From an uncultured Lachnospiraceae bacterium (lineage in GTDB: Bacteria > Bacillota > Clostridia > Lachnospirales > Lachnospiraceae), in contig CANQEC010000201.1 of assembly GCA_947594335.1 (NCBI GenBank), positions 1 to 5,025 of the forward strand: a stretch of DNA of 5,025 nt, given 5' to 3'. A model generated the notes under the pieces. That model was not told the origin of the DNA. It ran no database searches and saw nothing but the letters and a program-made list of their open reading frames with translations. Made by a program: the position numbers and the translations under genes. Shown piece by piece: positions 1 through 5,025 of the stretch; positions within the stretch are counted from its first letter, which is position 1; each line of letters begins with the position of its first letter.

Positions 1-815
1 ATGATGACCGCGCTCCCGCCGGTGCGCAGATAATCCAGAATTTTATCCGCCTCCGCCGCGCTTAAATCAGATGTGGGCGAGAAGATCAGAAGACAGTCCA
101 TATCCTCGGGAACCTGGTCAGCGGTCAGAAGATTCAGTTCCGAGATGGTGATGTTCTGCTTTTCGATCAGGTCCGTCACGGAGGCGTCTGGTTCGGCCTC
201 CCCGTGTCCGGTCAGTCTTCCGAGCGTGGGAAGATCGTCCGATGTGACCGCGGCGAGCGCGCTTGTGATCTGTCCTTCCGCGTCGAAGCCGGTTGTATCA
301 TAGGAATAATAATTGTAGTTAAATTCTCTCTCATACATGTCGTCGTAGGGGATTGTCCGGCTGTTTTCTCCGCATACGGCGATCACGCTGTTGTCAGAGA
401 GTGTCTCGTCCGTGTACTGGGAAGTAAAATTCGGGGACAGGACGGGATCCTTCTCGACAACCGAAATATGGGAAGAAAGGCCGTCGTACCGTTCGAGCAG
501 ACGCGAGACGGTCTCGTCGCGGGAACTGTCCTGAACGATATAATAGAGAGTGACATCCTTGTCGAGGGAGGCGGCCAGTTCCTCGGTCTGCGGGCGCAGC
601 GTATACAGCTTTCGGGTGCTGAAGTCAAACTGCGTGTACTGGACCGGCAGCTCCGCGGCCAGCAGATTGAGAACGACGACAGACGCGGCGACGACAGCGG
701 TAAGAACCATGCTGTAGGAGCCGCTGCGCAGGCGCCTTTTATCTGCCTTCGCAGAAATGAGGCGCTGCTTTGGATCTTTGTTTTTTGTTTTGTGTGTTGG
801 AAATTTTATGCTCAT
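1..815 (-). CDS. GldG-like ABC transporter auxiliary protein (partial, 3' end outside window)
   Basis: An open frame runs from an ATG at 815 to the window edge, giving 271 codons with no stop. Residues 1-34 are hydrophilic and basic, and residues 35-53 form a single transmembrane helix. After it comes an extracytoplasmic region containing FDFSTRKLYTL (63-73) and LTGHGE (201-206). Both resemble conserved stretches of the GldG/ABC_transp_aux family (PF09822-type), whose members accompany ABC-2 permeases. Such proteins usually end in another membrane helix, which would lie beyond position 1. The start is supported by an AGGAGG site (complement of 827-832) that overlaps the permease stop codon. 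The gap to the permease is only 15 bases, so this is the third gene of the operon. Its biochemical role is not established: in Bacteroidetes the homologue is linked to gliding, whereas in Firmicutes it is a transporter component of unknown substrate. The family call is firm; the function is open. Confidence 0.87.
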   Translation of the reverse strand, partial: MSIKFPTHKTKNKDPKQRLISAKADKRRLRSGSYSMVLTAVVAASVVVLNLLAAELPVQYTQFDFSTRKLYTLRPQTEELAASLDKDVTLYYIVQDSSRDETVSRLLERYDGLSSHISVVEKDPVLSPNFTSQYTDETLSDNSVIAVCGENSRTIPYDDMYEREFNYNYYSYDTTGFDAEGQITSALAAVTSDDLPTLGRLTGHGEAEPDASVTDLIEKQNITISELNLLTADQVPEDMDCLLIFSPTSDLSAAEADKILDYLRTGGSAVI

Positions 816-830
816 GGCCTGCTTCTCCTC

Positions 831-1694
831 CTAACTCCAGCGCCGTTTCTGTATGGACTGAACCGTCAGAAACAGGCAGATTACGATGATGCTGAGGTAA
901 TAGATGACGCCCGACAGATCAAAAATGCCGCTTGCAAACTCCGAAAACCGTTCGGTTATGGCGAATACGCCCAGTATTTTCTGGATCAGTCCCTCGTATA
1001 CGGAAGGCCTGAGGAAAAACAGCGCGGTCAGCGCTCCTTCAGCGAGCAGAAAGCCGGCGGCGGAAACTGCGGGATGCGCCGTCATATAGTAAAGAAGAAG
1101 AGCTGCCGCCGCTGCCGCTGCCGCCAGCGCGAAGAAAGAGGCGGAGGCTGTCTCAGGGAAAAATTCAGCTATTCCGTTCATGATATAGCAGAGGAACAGA
1201 ACCAGAAAAGTCAGCACGGCGGCGATCACCTGGTTTTCTGTTGTGGAGGACAGGTAAAGTCCGATCGCCAGGAAACTGCAGGCAAGCAGAAACAGGCCGG
1301 CCAGCGCAGTGTAGGCTTCCGGAAAAGAGATGCTTCCGAACTGTGCCAGAATCAGAGGGTAGGCTGCCATGACCAGGATGGGGATCAGAAGTATCGTGAC
1401 AAGCGCCAGATATTTCCCCGCCACAATGCCGGTGACGGATACCGGGGAGGTGAGAAGGAGCTGATCGGTCTTCTGCCTGCGCTCCTCGGCCAGGATCCTC
1501 ATTGTCAGGACCGGCACGGCGAGCAGAAAGATCACCACGATCGCCTCAAGCGTATAGGAAAACGACGGATATCCGCCCCTTAGATGGTATGCCGTGAAAT
1601 AGATGCCGGTCACCGCGAGTATAAACGCGATAAACAGATAGCCGGTCATTGAATTCAGGAAGCTTTTAACTTCTCTGCGATAAATTGCTGCCAT
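831..1694 (-). CDS. ABC-2 type transporter permease, GldF-like
   Basis: This is a 287-residue integral membrane protein. Hydrophobic segments lie near residues 17-37, 50-66, 96-118, 127-149, 154-175, 186-228 (probably two) and 261-279. Between the second and third is the cytoplasmic stretch RILAEERRQKTDQLLLTSPVS (66-86), followed by a GKYLA segment; this is characteristic of GldF/ABC-2 permeases. The C-terminus (FASGIFDLSGVIYYLS, then a basic KRRW end) also fits that family, and the length is near normal for it. A GTG start at 1724 is possible and would add ten residues. The ATG at 1694 is preferred because a perfect AGGAGG lies 8 bases upstream and the protein then begins MAAIYRREVKSF, a typical family start. 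The gene overlaps the end of the ATPase gene by 29 bases. It should form the membrane channel with the ATPase. The substrate is unknown. A run of eight alanines (191-198) in one helix is unusual but compatible with a membrane segment. Confidence 0.92.
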   Translation of the reverse strand: MAAIYRREVKSFLNSMTGYLFIAFILAVTGIYFTAYHLRGGYPSFSYTLEAIVVIFLLAVPVLTMRILAEERRQKTDQLLLTSPVSVTGIVAGKYLALVTILLIPILVMAAYPLILAQFGSISFPEAYTALAGLFLLACSFLAIGLYLSSTTENQVIAAVLTFLVLFLCYIMNGIAEFFPETASASFFALAAAAAAAALLLYYMTAHPAVSAAGFLLAEGALTALFFLRPSVYEGLIQKILGVFAITERFSEFASGIFDLSGVIYYLSIIVICLFLTVQSIQKRRWS

Positions 1695-2694
1695 TGCCGT
1701 CTCCTCCTTTTTCAGTCTTTTCACCGTCGTTTTCGCTGTCGTTTGTCTCTTCTGATCCCGGATCCCCCTCTGTCAGCTCGAGGAAGATGTCCTCAAGGGA
1801 CATTCTGGACAGCTGCATATTCAGTATGGCGGCGTTCTTCTGCGCGCAGCCGAAAAACAGAGCTTCTCTTAAATCTGTCTGCGTCCGGGTGCGGATGACT
1901 GCGTCCCACGCGTCGGATTCCGCGGACTGCTCAAGCGTGTAGGAGAGGATCGCGTCCTGCGCATCCAGGATGGAGCGCAGCGTCTGCTCTTTTGTCCTGA
2001 CCGTAAGCTGCAGCGTGTTCGTTCCGGACATCAGAAGCGGAAGATTCTCCGGAGTATCGCTCGCGACCAGCTTCCCGTGGGAAATGATCATGATGTGGTC
2101 GCAGACGGCGCTGATCTCGGAAAGAATATGGGAACTTAAAATAACCGTATGTTTTTTGCCGAGGCCGCGGATCAGATCGCGGATCTCGATGATCTGCCGG
2201 GGGTCAAGCCCCACCATCGGCTCATCGAGGATGATGACGGGAGGGTAGCCCAAAAGCGCCTGCGCCAGCCCGGTGCGCTGCCGGTAGCCTTTTGAGAGGT
2301 TGCGGATCAGGCGGTTCTGCATGTCGGTGATGCCGGTCGTCTCCATCAGCTCGGGGATCATGCTCTGCGCGTTTTTGCGCGGGATTTTTTTAAGCCCGGC
2401 TGCGAAAATAAGATATTCCTTCACGGTCATGTCCTGGTATAAAGGCGGGATTTCGGGAAGGTATCCGATACATTTCCGGGCGGCCTCCGGTTCGTCGAGG
2501 ATATTGTAGCCGCCGATTTTCACCTCGCCCGAGGTGGGGGCGGTATATCCCGTCATAATGTTCATGGTGGTGGATTTTCCGGCGCCGTTCGGGCCGAGAA
2601 AACCGTAGATCTGGCCTTCGCCGACTGAAAAAGACAGATCGTCAACGGCCAGATGATTTCCGTAACGTTTCGTAAGATGTTCGACTTCGATCAA
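1666..2694 (-). CDS. ABC transporter ATP-binding protein, GldA/NatA-like
   Basis: A 342-residue ABC ATPase that would power the adjacent permease from the cytoplasmic face. Visible motifs are Walker A GPNGAGKST (34-42), the Q-loop region YLPE (78-81, with E where many families have Q, as is common in this subfamily), signature LSKGY (133-137), Walker B VIILDEP (153-159), D-loop GLD (162-164) and switch histidine H189 in SSHILSE. All catalytic residues are present. Residues after about 220 form the C-terminal accessory region of this subfamily. The last 30 or so residues are an acidic, Gly/Ser/Asn-rich tail with low complexity. The start codon is TTG, read from 2694, preceded at 9 bases by AGGGAG (complement of 2704-2709). 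No better in-frame start is seen and MIEVEHLTKRYG is the expected N-terminus. The 3' end contains the permease ribosome site and overlaps its first codons, which implies translational coupling. Confidence 0.95.
   Translation of the reverse strand: MIEVEHLTKRYGNHLAVDDLSFSVGEGQIYGFLGPNGAGKSTTMNIMTGYTAPTSGEVKIGGYNILDEPEAARKCIGYLPEIPPLYQDMTVKEYLIFAAGLKKIPRKNAQSMIPELMETTGITDMQNRLIRNLSKGYRQRTGLAQALLGYPPVIILDEPMVGLDPRQIIEIRDLIRGLGKKHTVILSSHILSEISAVCDHIMIISHGKLVASDTPENLPLLMSGTNTLQLTVRTKEQTLRSILDAQDAILSYTLEQSAESDAWDAVIRTRTQTDLREALFFGCAQKNAAILNMQLSRMSLEDIFLELTEGDPGSEETNDSENDGEKTEKGGDGNGSNLSQRS
1703..1708 (-). promoter_or_regulatory. Shine-Dalgarno site that fixes the permease start
   Basis: The minus strand reads AGGAGG here, 8 bases before the ATG at 1694. 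It lies inside the last codons of the ATPase gene. It argues against the alternative GTG at 1724, which would put the site within the coding region of the permease itself. Confidence 0.8.
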
Positions 2695-2726
2695 AGAAAA
2701 TCACTCCCTGCTGATTAGTTTTGTCC

Positions 2727-2757
2727 ATTCTATGCAATAAATGTGTTTATTTTTCGA
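2727..2757 (-). promoter_or_regulatory. Candidate promoter of the ABC operon
   Basis: On the minus strand, TCGAAA (2757-2752, four of six matches to TTGACA) is followed after 19 bases by TAGAAT (2732-2727, five of six matches to TATAAT). It lies about 33 bases before the TTG start, leaving a short leader that holds the AGGGAG ribosome site. The 19-base spacer is longer than the usual 17 and is almost filled by a palindrome. The hexamers are only moderate, so the call is tentative, but no better candidate was seen on this strand between the two genes. Confidence 0.35.
2736..2751. repeat. 16-bp palindrome in the ABC promoter spacer (possible operator)
   Basis: AATAAATGTGTTTATT consists of perfect 6-base arms around TGTG. 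It sits between the candidate -35 and -10 of the ABC operon. The position suits a regulator binding site, but A+T-rich palindromes of this size can occur by chance and no regulator gene is present in the window. Confidence 0.4.
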
Positions 2758-2759
2758 AG

Positions 2760-2781
2760 GAATTGTGTCTGAATTGTGTGT
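2760..2781. repeat. Two tandem 11-bp repeats in the divergent promoter region
   Basis: GAATTGTGTCT (2760-2770) is followed directly by GAATTGTGTGT (2771-2781), matching at 10 of 11 bases. The 11-base period is about one helical turn, so both copies face the same side of the DNA. They lie upstream of both the minus-strand and plus-strand promoters. They could be a regulator binding site; function is inferred only from position and spacing. Confidence 0.45.
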
Positions 2782-2798
2782 AAATAAATGCGCCGTAC

Positions 2799-2827
2799 TT
2801 GTCATGCAGAGAAATATCGTTTATAAT
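2799..2827 (+). promoter_or_regulatory. Strong sigma-A-type promoter of the L,D-transpeptidase gene
   Basis: TTGTCA (2799-2804, five of six to consensus) and TATAAT (2822-2827, perfect) are separated by the optimal 17 bases. Transcription should begin near 2834, giving a leader of roughly 128 bases before the ATG at 2962. This is one of the two strongest promoter matches in the window. Confidence 0.8.
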
Positions 2828-2881
2828 GGACGCTGCCGGGGTCTGGAGGTTATGCCGTTTCCTTTTTTTCGGAAATGCGCG

Positions 2882-2900
2882 GCTTTGAGACCTCAAAAGC
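2882..2900 (+). repeat. Inverted repeat in the L,D-transpeptidase leader
   Basis: GCTTTGAG and CTCAAAAGC flank AC and can pair over 8 bases with one bulged A. It lies in the transcribed leader about 60 bases before the start codon. No T-run follows, so it is not an intrinsic terminator. It may be a leader hairpin or a DNA operator; neither can be decided from sequence. Confidence 0.35.
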
Positions 2901-2961
2901 GTGATGATAAAAATAAAAACCGCATATATATCAGACAGGAGAACAGTGGGGGAAACAGCAG

Positions 2962-4671
2962 ATGCATGAGGGGACAGGGAGCGGAGAGAAAAGAGGGAGC
3001 CGCTACCAGGAAAAAAAACAAAATGCAAAGCCGGAGAGCGGCAGACATTTTGCGGAACTGCAGGTGGTGTCCATAGATACAGGGCGCAGGGACACACAGG
3101 CCGGACGCGCGGAGAAAAAGATCGGGAAGCTTTCTTCTTCGCAGCGCAGGCCGGAGGAATCTCCCGAACCGGAGAAGGGGAAAGCCGGGGACGAGTTTCT
3201 CAGGCTTATAAATTCTTCCGGGCAGGGGGATGCTTACAAGAAGAAAAAGGAAAGTGAAAGCAGGGAAACAACATGGCAGGAAAAGCTCCGGCGGCGCAGG
3301 GTCAGACAGCTCCGCCGGATCCTCTGGGGCTGCGGCGCGGTGTTTGCCGCCGCCTACGCGGCCGCCGCGTTTTATTTTGCCTCCCATTTTTATGAGGGAA
3401 GCACGATATGGGGACTCGACTGCAGCCAGATGACCGCAGAGGAAGCGAAAAAAGAAGTGGCGGAGAAATTAACGGAGAGTGTGCTGACGATCCGGGAGCG
3501 CAAAGATAACGTGGAGACGATTCGGGCGGATCAGATCGATCTGAGATTTGTCGATGACAACAGTATCGACCGCATGTTAAAGGCGCAGCGTTCTTATCTG
3601 TGGCCGGTCATGTTTCTCCTGAACAAATCTGGTTCACAGGTCGCCTTTACATACGACAGGGAAAAGGCAAAAACGGTGCTGGGGCACCTGGAGTGTTTCA
3701 ACGACATTCTGGCCGTCCGTCCGAGGGACGCCTGCATTGAGGGAACTGCCGACGGATTTAAGATCATGCCGGAGGAGACAGGCACGACGCTGGATAAGGA
3801 GAAGGCGATGGAGACTATCCTGGCCGCGCTGGATCAGGGAAGGAATGAGATATCGCTTGAGGAGGAAGGCTGCTATCTGAACCCGACGGTATACCGCGAT
3901 GATGAGCAGCTCGTCCAGGATGCCGCGGCGATGAACGATCTGGTGCGGGCGCGCGTCACGTATGATTTCGGGGACAGGACAGAAGTGCTTGACGCCTCCG
4001 TGCTGCAGGACTGGATCGTGAAGCTGGAGGACGGGACGTTCACTCTGGATGATTCGAAAGCGGAGCTGTACGTGGAAGCGCTTGCCAGAAAATACGATAC
4101 GTTCGGCATGGAGCGTCAGTTTGCCACGTCCTATGGCACAGTGGTAACGCTGTACGGAGGAGATTACGGCTGGGCGATCGATCAGCCCGCTACTCTGCGG
4201 CAGCTGCTCGACGCGCTCCAGGGCGAGGAGGATGTGACGCTCGAACCGGTGTATCTCTATACTGCGATGAGCAGGGACGAGAACGACATCGGCTATACCT
4301 ATGTGGAAATCTGTATTTCCCAGCAGAGAATGATCTGCTATAAGGACGGAAATGTGGTCGCGGATACCCCGGTCGTTACGGGAAATCCGAACAAGGGCAA
4401 CGCGACGCCGTCGGGAGGCGTGTGGTCGATCGACGCGAAAATGCGGGATTATGTCCTGAAGGGGGAGGATTACCAGACCCCTGTGGATTACTGGATGCCG
4501 TTTAACGGGGATGTCGGGATCCACGACCTAAAGGCGAGAGCCTATTTCGGGGGGACGATCTATCTGACGAACGGCTCTCACGGCTGTGTGAACACGCCGT
4601 ATGACCAGGTGCAGGTTATCTATAATTCGGTGTCCATCGGCACTCCGGTGATCGTGTATGATTCCCCGTGA
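2962..4671 (+). CDS. Membrane-anchored L,D-transpeptidase with PG_binding_4 and YkuD domains
   Basis: A 569-residue enzyme predicted to make 3-3 cross-links between peptidoglycan stems outside the membrane, bypassing penicillin-binding proteins. Residues 1-119 are strongly charged and cytoplasmic, ending in a basic cluster (109-119). Residues 120-140 are one transmembrane helix with no lipobox, so a type II anchor. GLDCSQMTAEEA (151-162) is the usual entry to the extracellular part. Two PG_binding_4-like regions span about 205-320 and 325-430, and the YkuD catalytic domain spans about 446-567. The active site is complete: H521 in GIHD, then SHGCVN (539-544) with H540 and nucleophile C542, fitting the pattern HXX(14-17)[S/T]HGChN. 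The architecture resembles Enterococcus faecium Ldtfm. The ATG at 2962 is the first in frame after a stop at 2914. Its ribosome site is unusual: GGGGGA (2948-2953) at 8 bases, while a better AGGAG (2937-2941) is 20 bases away. It is divergent from the ABC operon. Confidence 0.95.
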   Translation: MHEGTGSGEKRGSRYQEKKQNAKPESGRHFAELQVVSIDTGRRDTQAGRAEKKIGKLSSSQRRPEESPEPEKGKAGDEFLRLINSSGQGDAYKKKKESESRETTWQEKLRRRRVRQLRRILWGCGAVFAAAYAAAAFYFASHFYEGSTIWGLDCSQMTAEEAKKEVAEKLTESVLTIRERKDNVETIRADQIDLRFVDDNSIDRMLKAQRSYLWPVMFLLNKSGSQVAFTYDREKAKTVLGHLECFNDILAVRPRDACIEGTADGFKIMPEETGTTLDKEKAMETILAALDQGRNEISLEEEGCYLNPTVYRDDEQLVQDAAAMNDLVRARVTYDFGDRTEVLDASVLQDWIVKLEDGTFTLDDSKAELYVEALARKYDTFGMERQFATSYGTVVTLYGGDYGWAIDQPATLRQLLDALQGEEDVTLEPVYLYTAMSRDENDIGYTYVEICISQQRMICYKDGNVVADTPVVTGNPNKGNATPSGGVWSIDAKMRDYVLKGEDYQTPVDYWMPFNGDVGIHDLKARAYFGGTIYLTNGSHGCVNTPYDQVQVIYNSVSIGTPVIVYDSP

Positions 4672-4737
4672 CGCGTTTTTGGTGCAGACTGCGGTTTTGG
4701 GGAGGCGGACGGCGGAGTATTTTCGGCTGTCTGATGC

Positions 4738-4766
4738 TTTACCACGCTGAAATTACATGATATAAT
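4738..4766 (+). promoter_or_regulatory. Strong promoter upstream of citrate synthase
   Basis: TTTACC (4738-4743, four of six to consensus), a 17-base spacer, and a perfect TATAAT (4761-4766) preceded by TGA, which gives an extended -10 element. Transcription should begin near 4773 and leave a leader of about 110 bases before the GTG at 4883. It makes the citrate synthase gene an independent unit rather than part of the L,D-transpeptidase transcript. Confidence 0.75.
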
Positions 4767-4777
4767 GAAAAGATGTT

Positions 4778-4834
4778 GGGGTCAAAAGATGCCAGACGGA
4801 TTGTTTCGTGCTTCGCATTTTTGCCCCTGGCATC
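4778..4834 (+). promoter_or_regulatory. Structured leader with two overlapping arm pairs (possible RNA switch or dispersed repeat)
   Basis: GATGCCAG (4788-4795) and CTGGCATC (4827-4834) are perfect 8-base complementary arms. Immediately outside and inside them, GGGGTCAAAA (4778-4787) and TTTTTGCCCC (4818-4827) can pair at 9 of 10 positions, counting one G-U. The arms occur in the order A, B, A', B', so the two helices cross and share base 4827. They therefore form a very tight pseudoknot or, more likely, alternative folds. A small TGC-TTC-GCA hairpin lies between them at about 4809-4817. I do not recognise it as a named riboswitch class. It could equally be an intergenic repeat family. Confidence 0.5.
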
Positions 4835-4882
4835 ATGGAAAAGTTATGAAAGTATGGCGGAAGCGAAAGGAGAAAAACTGTA

Positions 4883-5025
4883 GTGCGTAAAGAGATTGAT
4901 AGGAAGACAAGAGATGAGAGGCTGGCGGAGCTCGTAAAGTACTGCATGATTTCGGGAGCGCTTGATCTGAATCTGTATCAGGAGTACGATGTAAAACGGG
5001 GCCTGCGTGAATCAGATGGAAAAGG
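4883..5025 (+). CDS. Citrate synthase, N-terminal fragment (runs off window end)
   Basis: Forty-seven codons are visible from a GTG start and continue past the window. The segment YQEYDVKRGLRESDGKG (about residues 32-48) matches my recollection of the N-terminus of clostridial citrate synthases, in which a LY-x-x-YDVKRGLRD-x-x-GKG stretch precedes the main domain. Citrate synthase condenses acetyl-CoA with oxaloacetate; in anaerobic Clostridia this usually feeds the oxidative half-pathway to 2-oxoglutarate and glutamate. None of the catalytic residues lie in the visible part. The GTG is the only plausible start after an in-frame TGA at 4847, and AGGAG (4868-4872) lies 10 bases upstream. The gene has its own promoter and a structured leader. 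The family call rests on a short segment and is the least certain of the coding calls. Confidence 0.72.
   Translation, partial: MRKEIDRKTRDERLAELVKYCMISGALDLNLYQEYDVKRGLRESDGK

Noticed and set aside
204..1583. 459-codon open frame on the plus strand
   Set aside because: It lies antisense to the permease and the GldG-like gene, spans both, has a composition rich in Arg, Gln and Gly unlike a real protein family, and has no convincing ribosome site. The minus-strand genes explain the region.
1695..1724. GTG start at 1724 for the permease
   Set aside because: It would extend the protein by ten charged residues through a perfect AGGAGG site that is ideally spaced for the ATG at 1694.
2741..3097. 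Overlapping open frames of about 111 and 116 codons on both strands across the divergent region
   Set aside because: They cover the promoter, leader and early L,D-transpeptidase codons, have no recognisable protein features and no good ribosome sites.
3634..4524. 296-codon open frame on the minus strand
   Set aside because: It is antisense to the L,D-transpeptidase, which has a complete catalytic motif and two supporting domains. The His/Arg/Ile-rich translation looks like a shadow.
4653..4680. Possible terminator at the L,D-transpeptidase stop: CGTGT and ACGCG arms followed by TTTTT
   Set aside because: The stem is only 5 pairs with one G-U and a 13-base loop, too weak to call a terminator.
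4706..4733. Second hairpin, CGGACGGC with GCTGTCTG, after the L,D-transpeptidase
   Set aside because: Eight pairs but two are G-U, the loop is 12 bases, and no T-run follows. It is not a convincing intrinsic terminator.
4846..4890. 14-codon frame before citrate synthase, considered as a leader peptide
   Set aside because: It has no clear ribosome site, no run of a regulatory amino acid, and simply overlaps the real GTG start in another frame.
4753..4947. 64-codon open frame on the minus strand
   Set aside because: It is antisense to the promoter, the structured leader and the start of citrate synthase, with no family features visible.

Overview
The window looks like chromosomal DNA from an anaerobic Firmicute of the class Clostridia, probably Lachnospiraceae. 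Supporting this are Firmicute-type Shine-Dalgarno sites, sigma-A-like promoters, TTG and GTG starts, a membrane-anchored L,D-transpeptidase of the PG_binding_4 + YkuD type, and a citrate synthase N-terminus of the clostridial kind. The family-level assignment is inference from protein style, not from a search.

Layout. Positions 1-2694, minus strand, hold a three-gene operon read right to left. It encodes an ABC ATPase (TTG start, 2694-1666), an ABC-2/GldF-type permease (1694-831) and a GldG-like auxiliary protein (815 to beyond position 1, so truncated by the window edge). The first two genes overlap by 29 bases and the next two are 15 bases apart, so the genes should be co-transcribed and translationally coupled. 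Together they encode a Gld-type ABC-2 system whose substrate cannot be read from sequence.

Positions 2695-2961 are a divergent control region. A near-consensus promoter (TTGTCA, 17 bp, TATAAT) drives the plus strand. A weaker minus-strand promoter candidate has a 16-bp palindrome filling its spacer, and two 11-bp tandem repeats lie between the promoters.

Positions 2962-4671, plus strand, encode a 569-residue L,D-transpeptidase. It has a long charged cytoplasmic N-terminus, one transmembrane helix, two PG_binding_4-like regions and a complete YkuD active site. It should form 3-3 peptidoglycan cross-links.

Positions 4672-4882 hold a second strong promoter (extended -10 TATAAT) and a roughly 110-base leader. 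The leader contains two overlapping complementary arm pairs that cannot easily form together. The leader runs into the start of a probable citrate synthase at 4883, which is cut by the window end.

Most of the window is cell-envelope biology (ABC export or remodelling plus wall cross-linking) followed by the start of a central-metabolism gene. No mobile element, CRISPR array, tRNA or rRNA was seen. The genes are of known families. The least explained signals are the citrate synthase leader and the repeats in the divergent promoter region.
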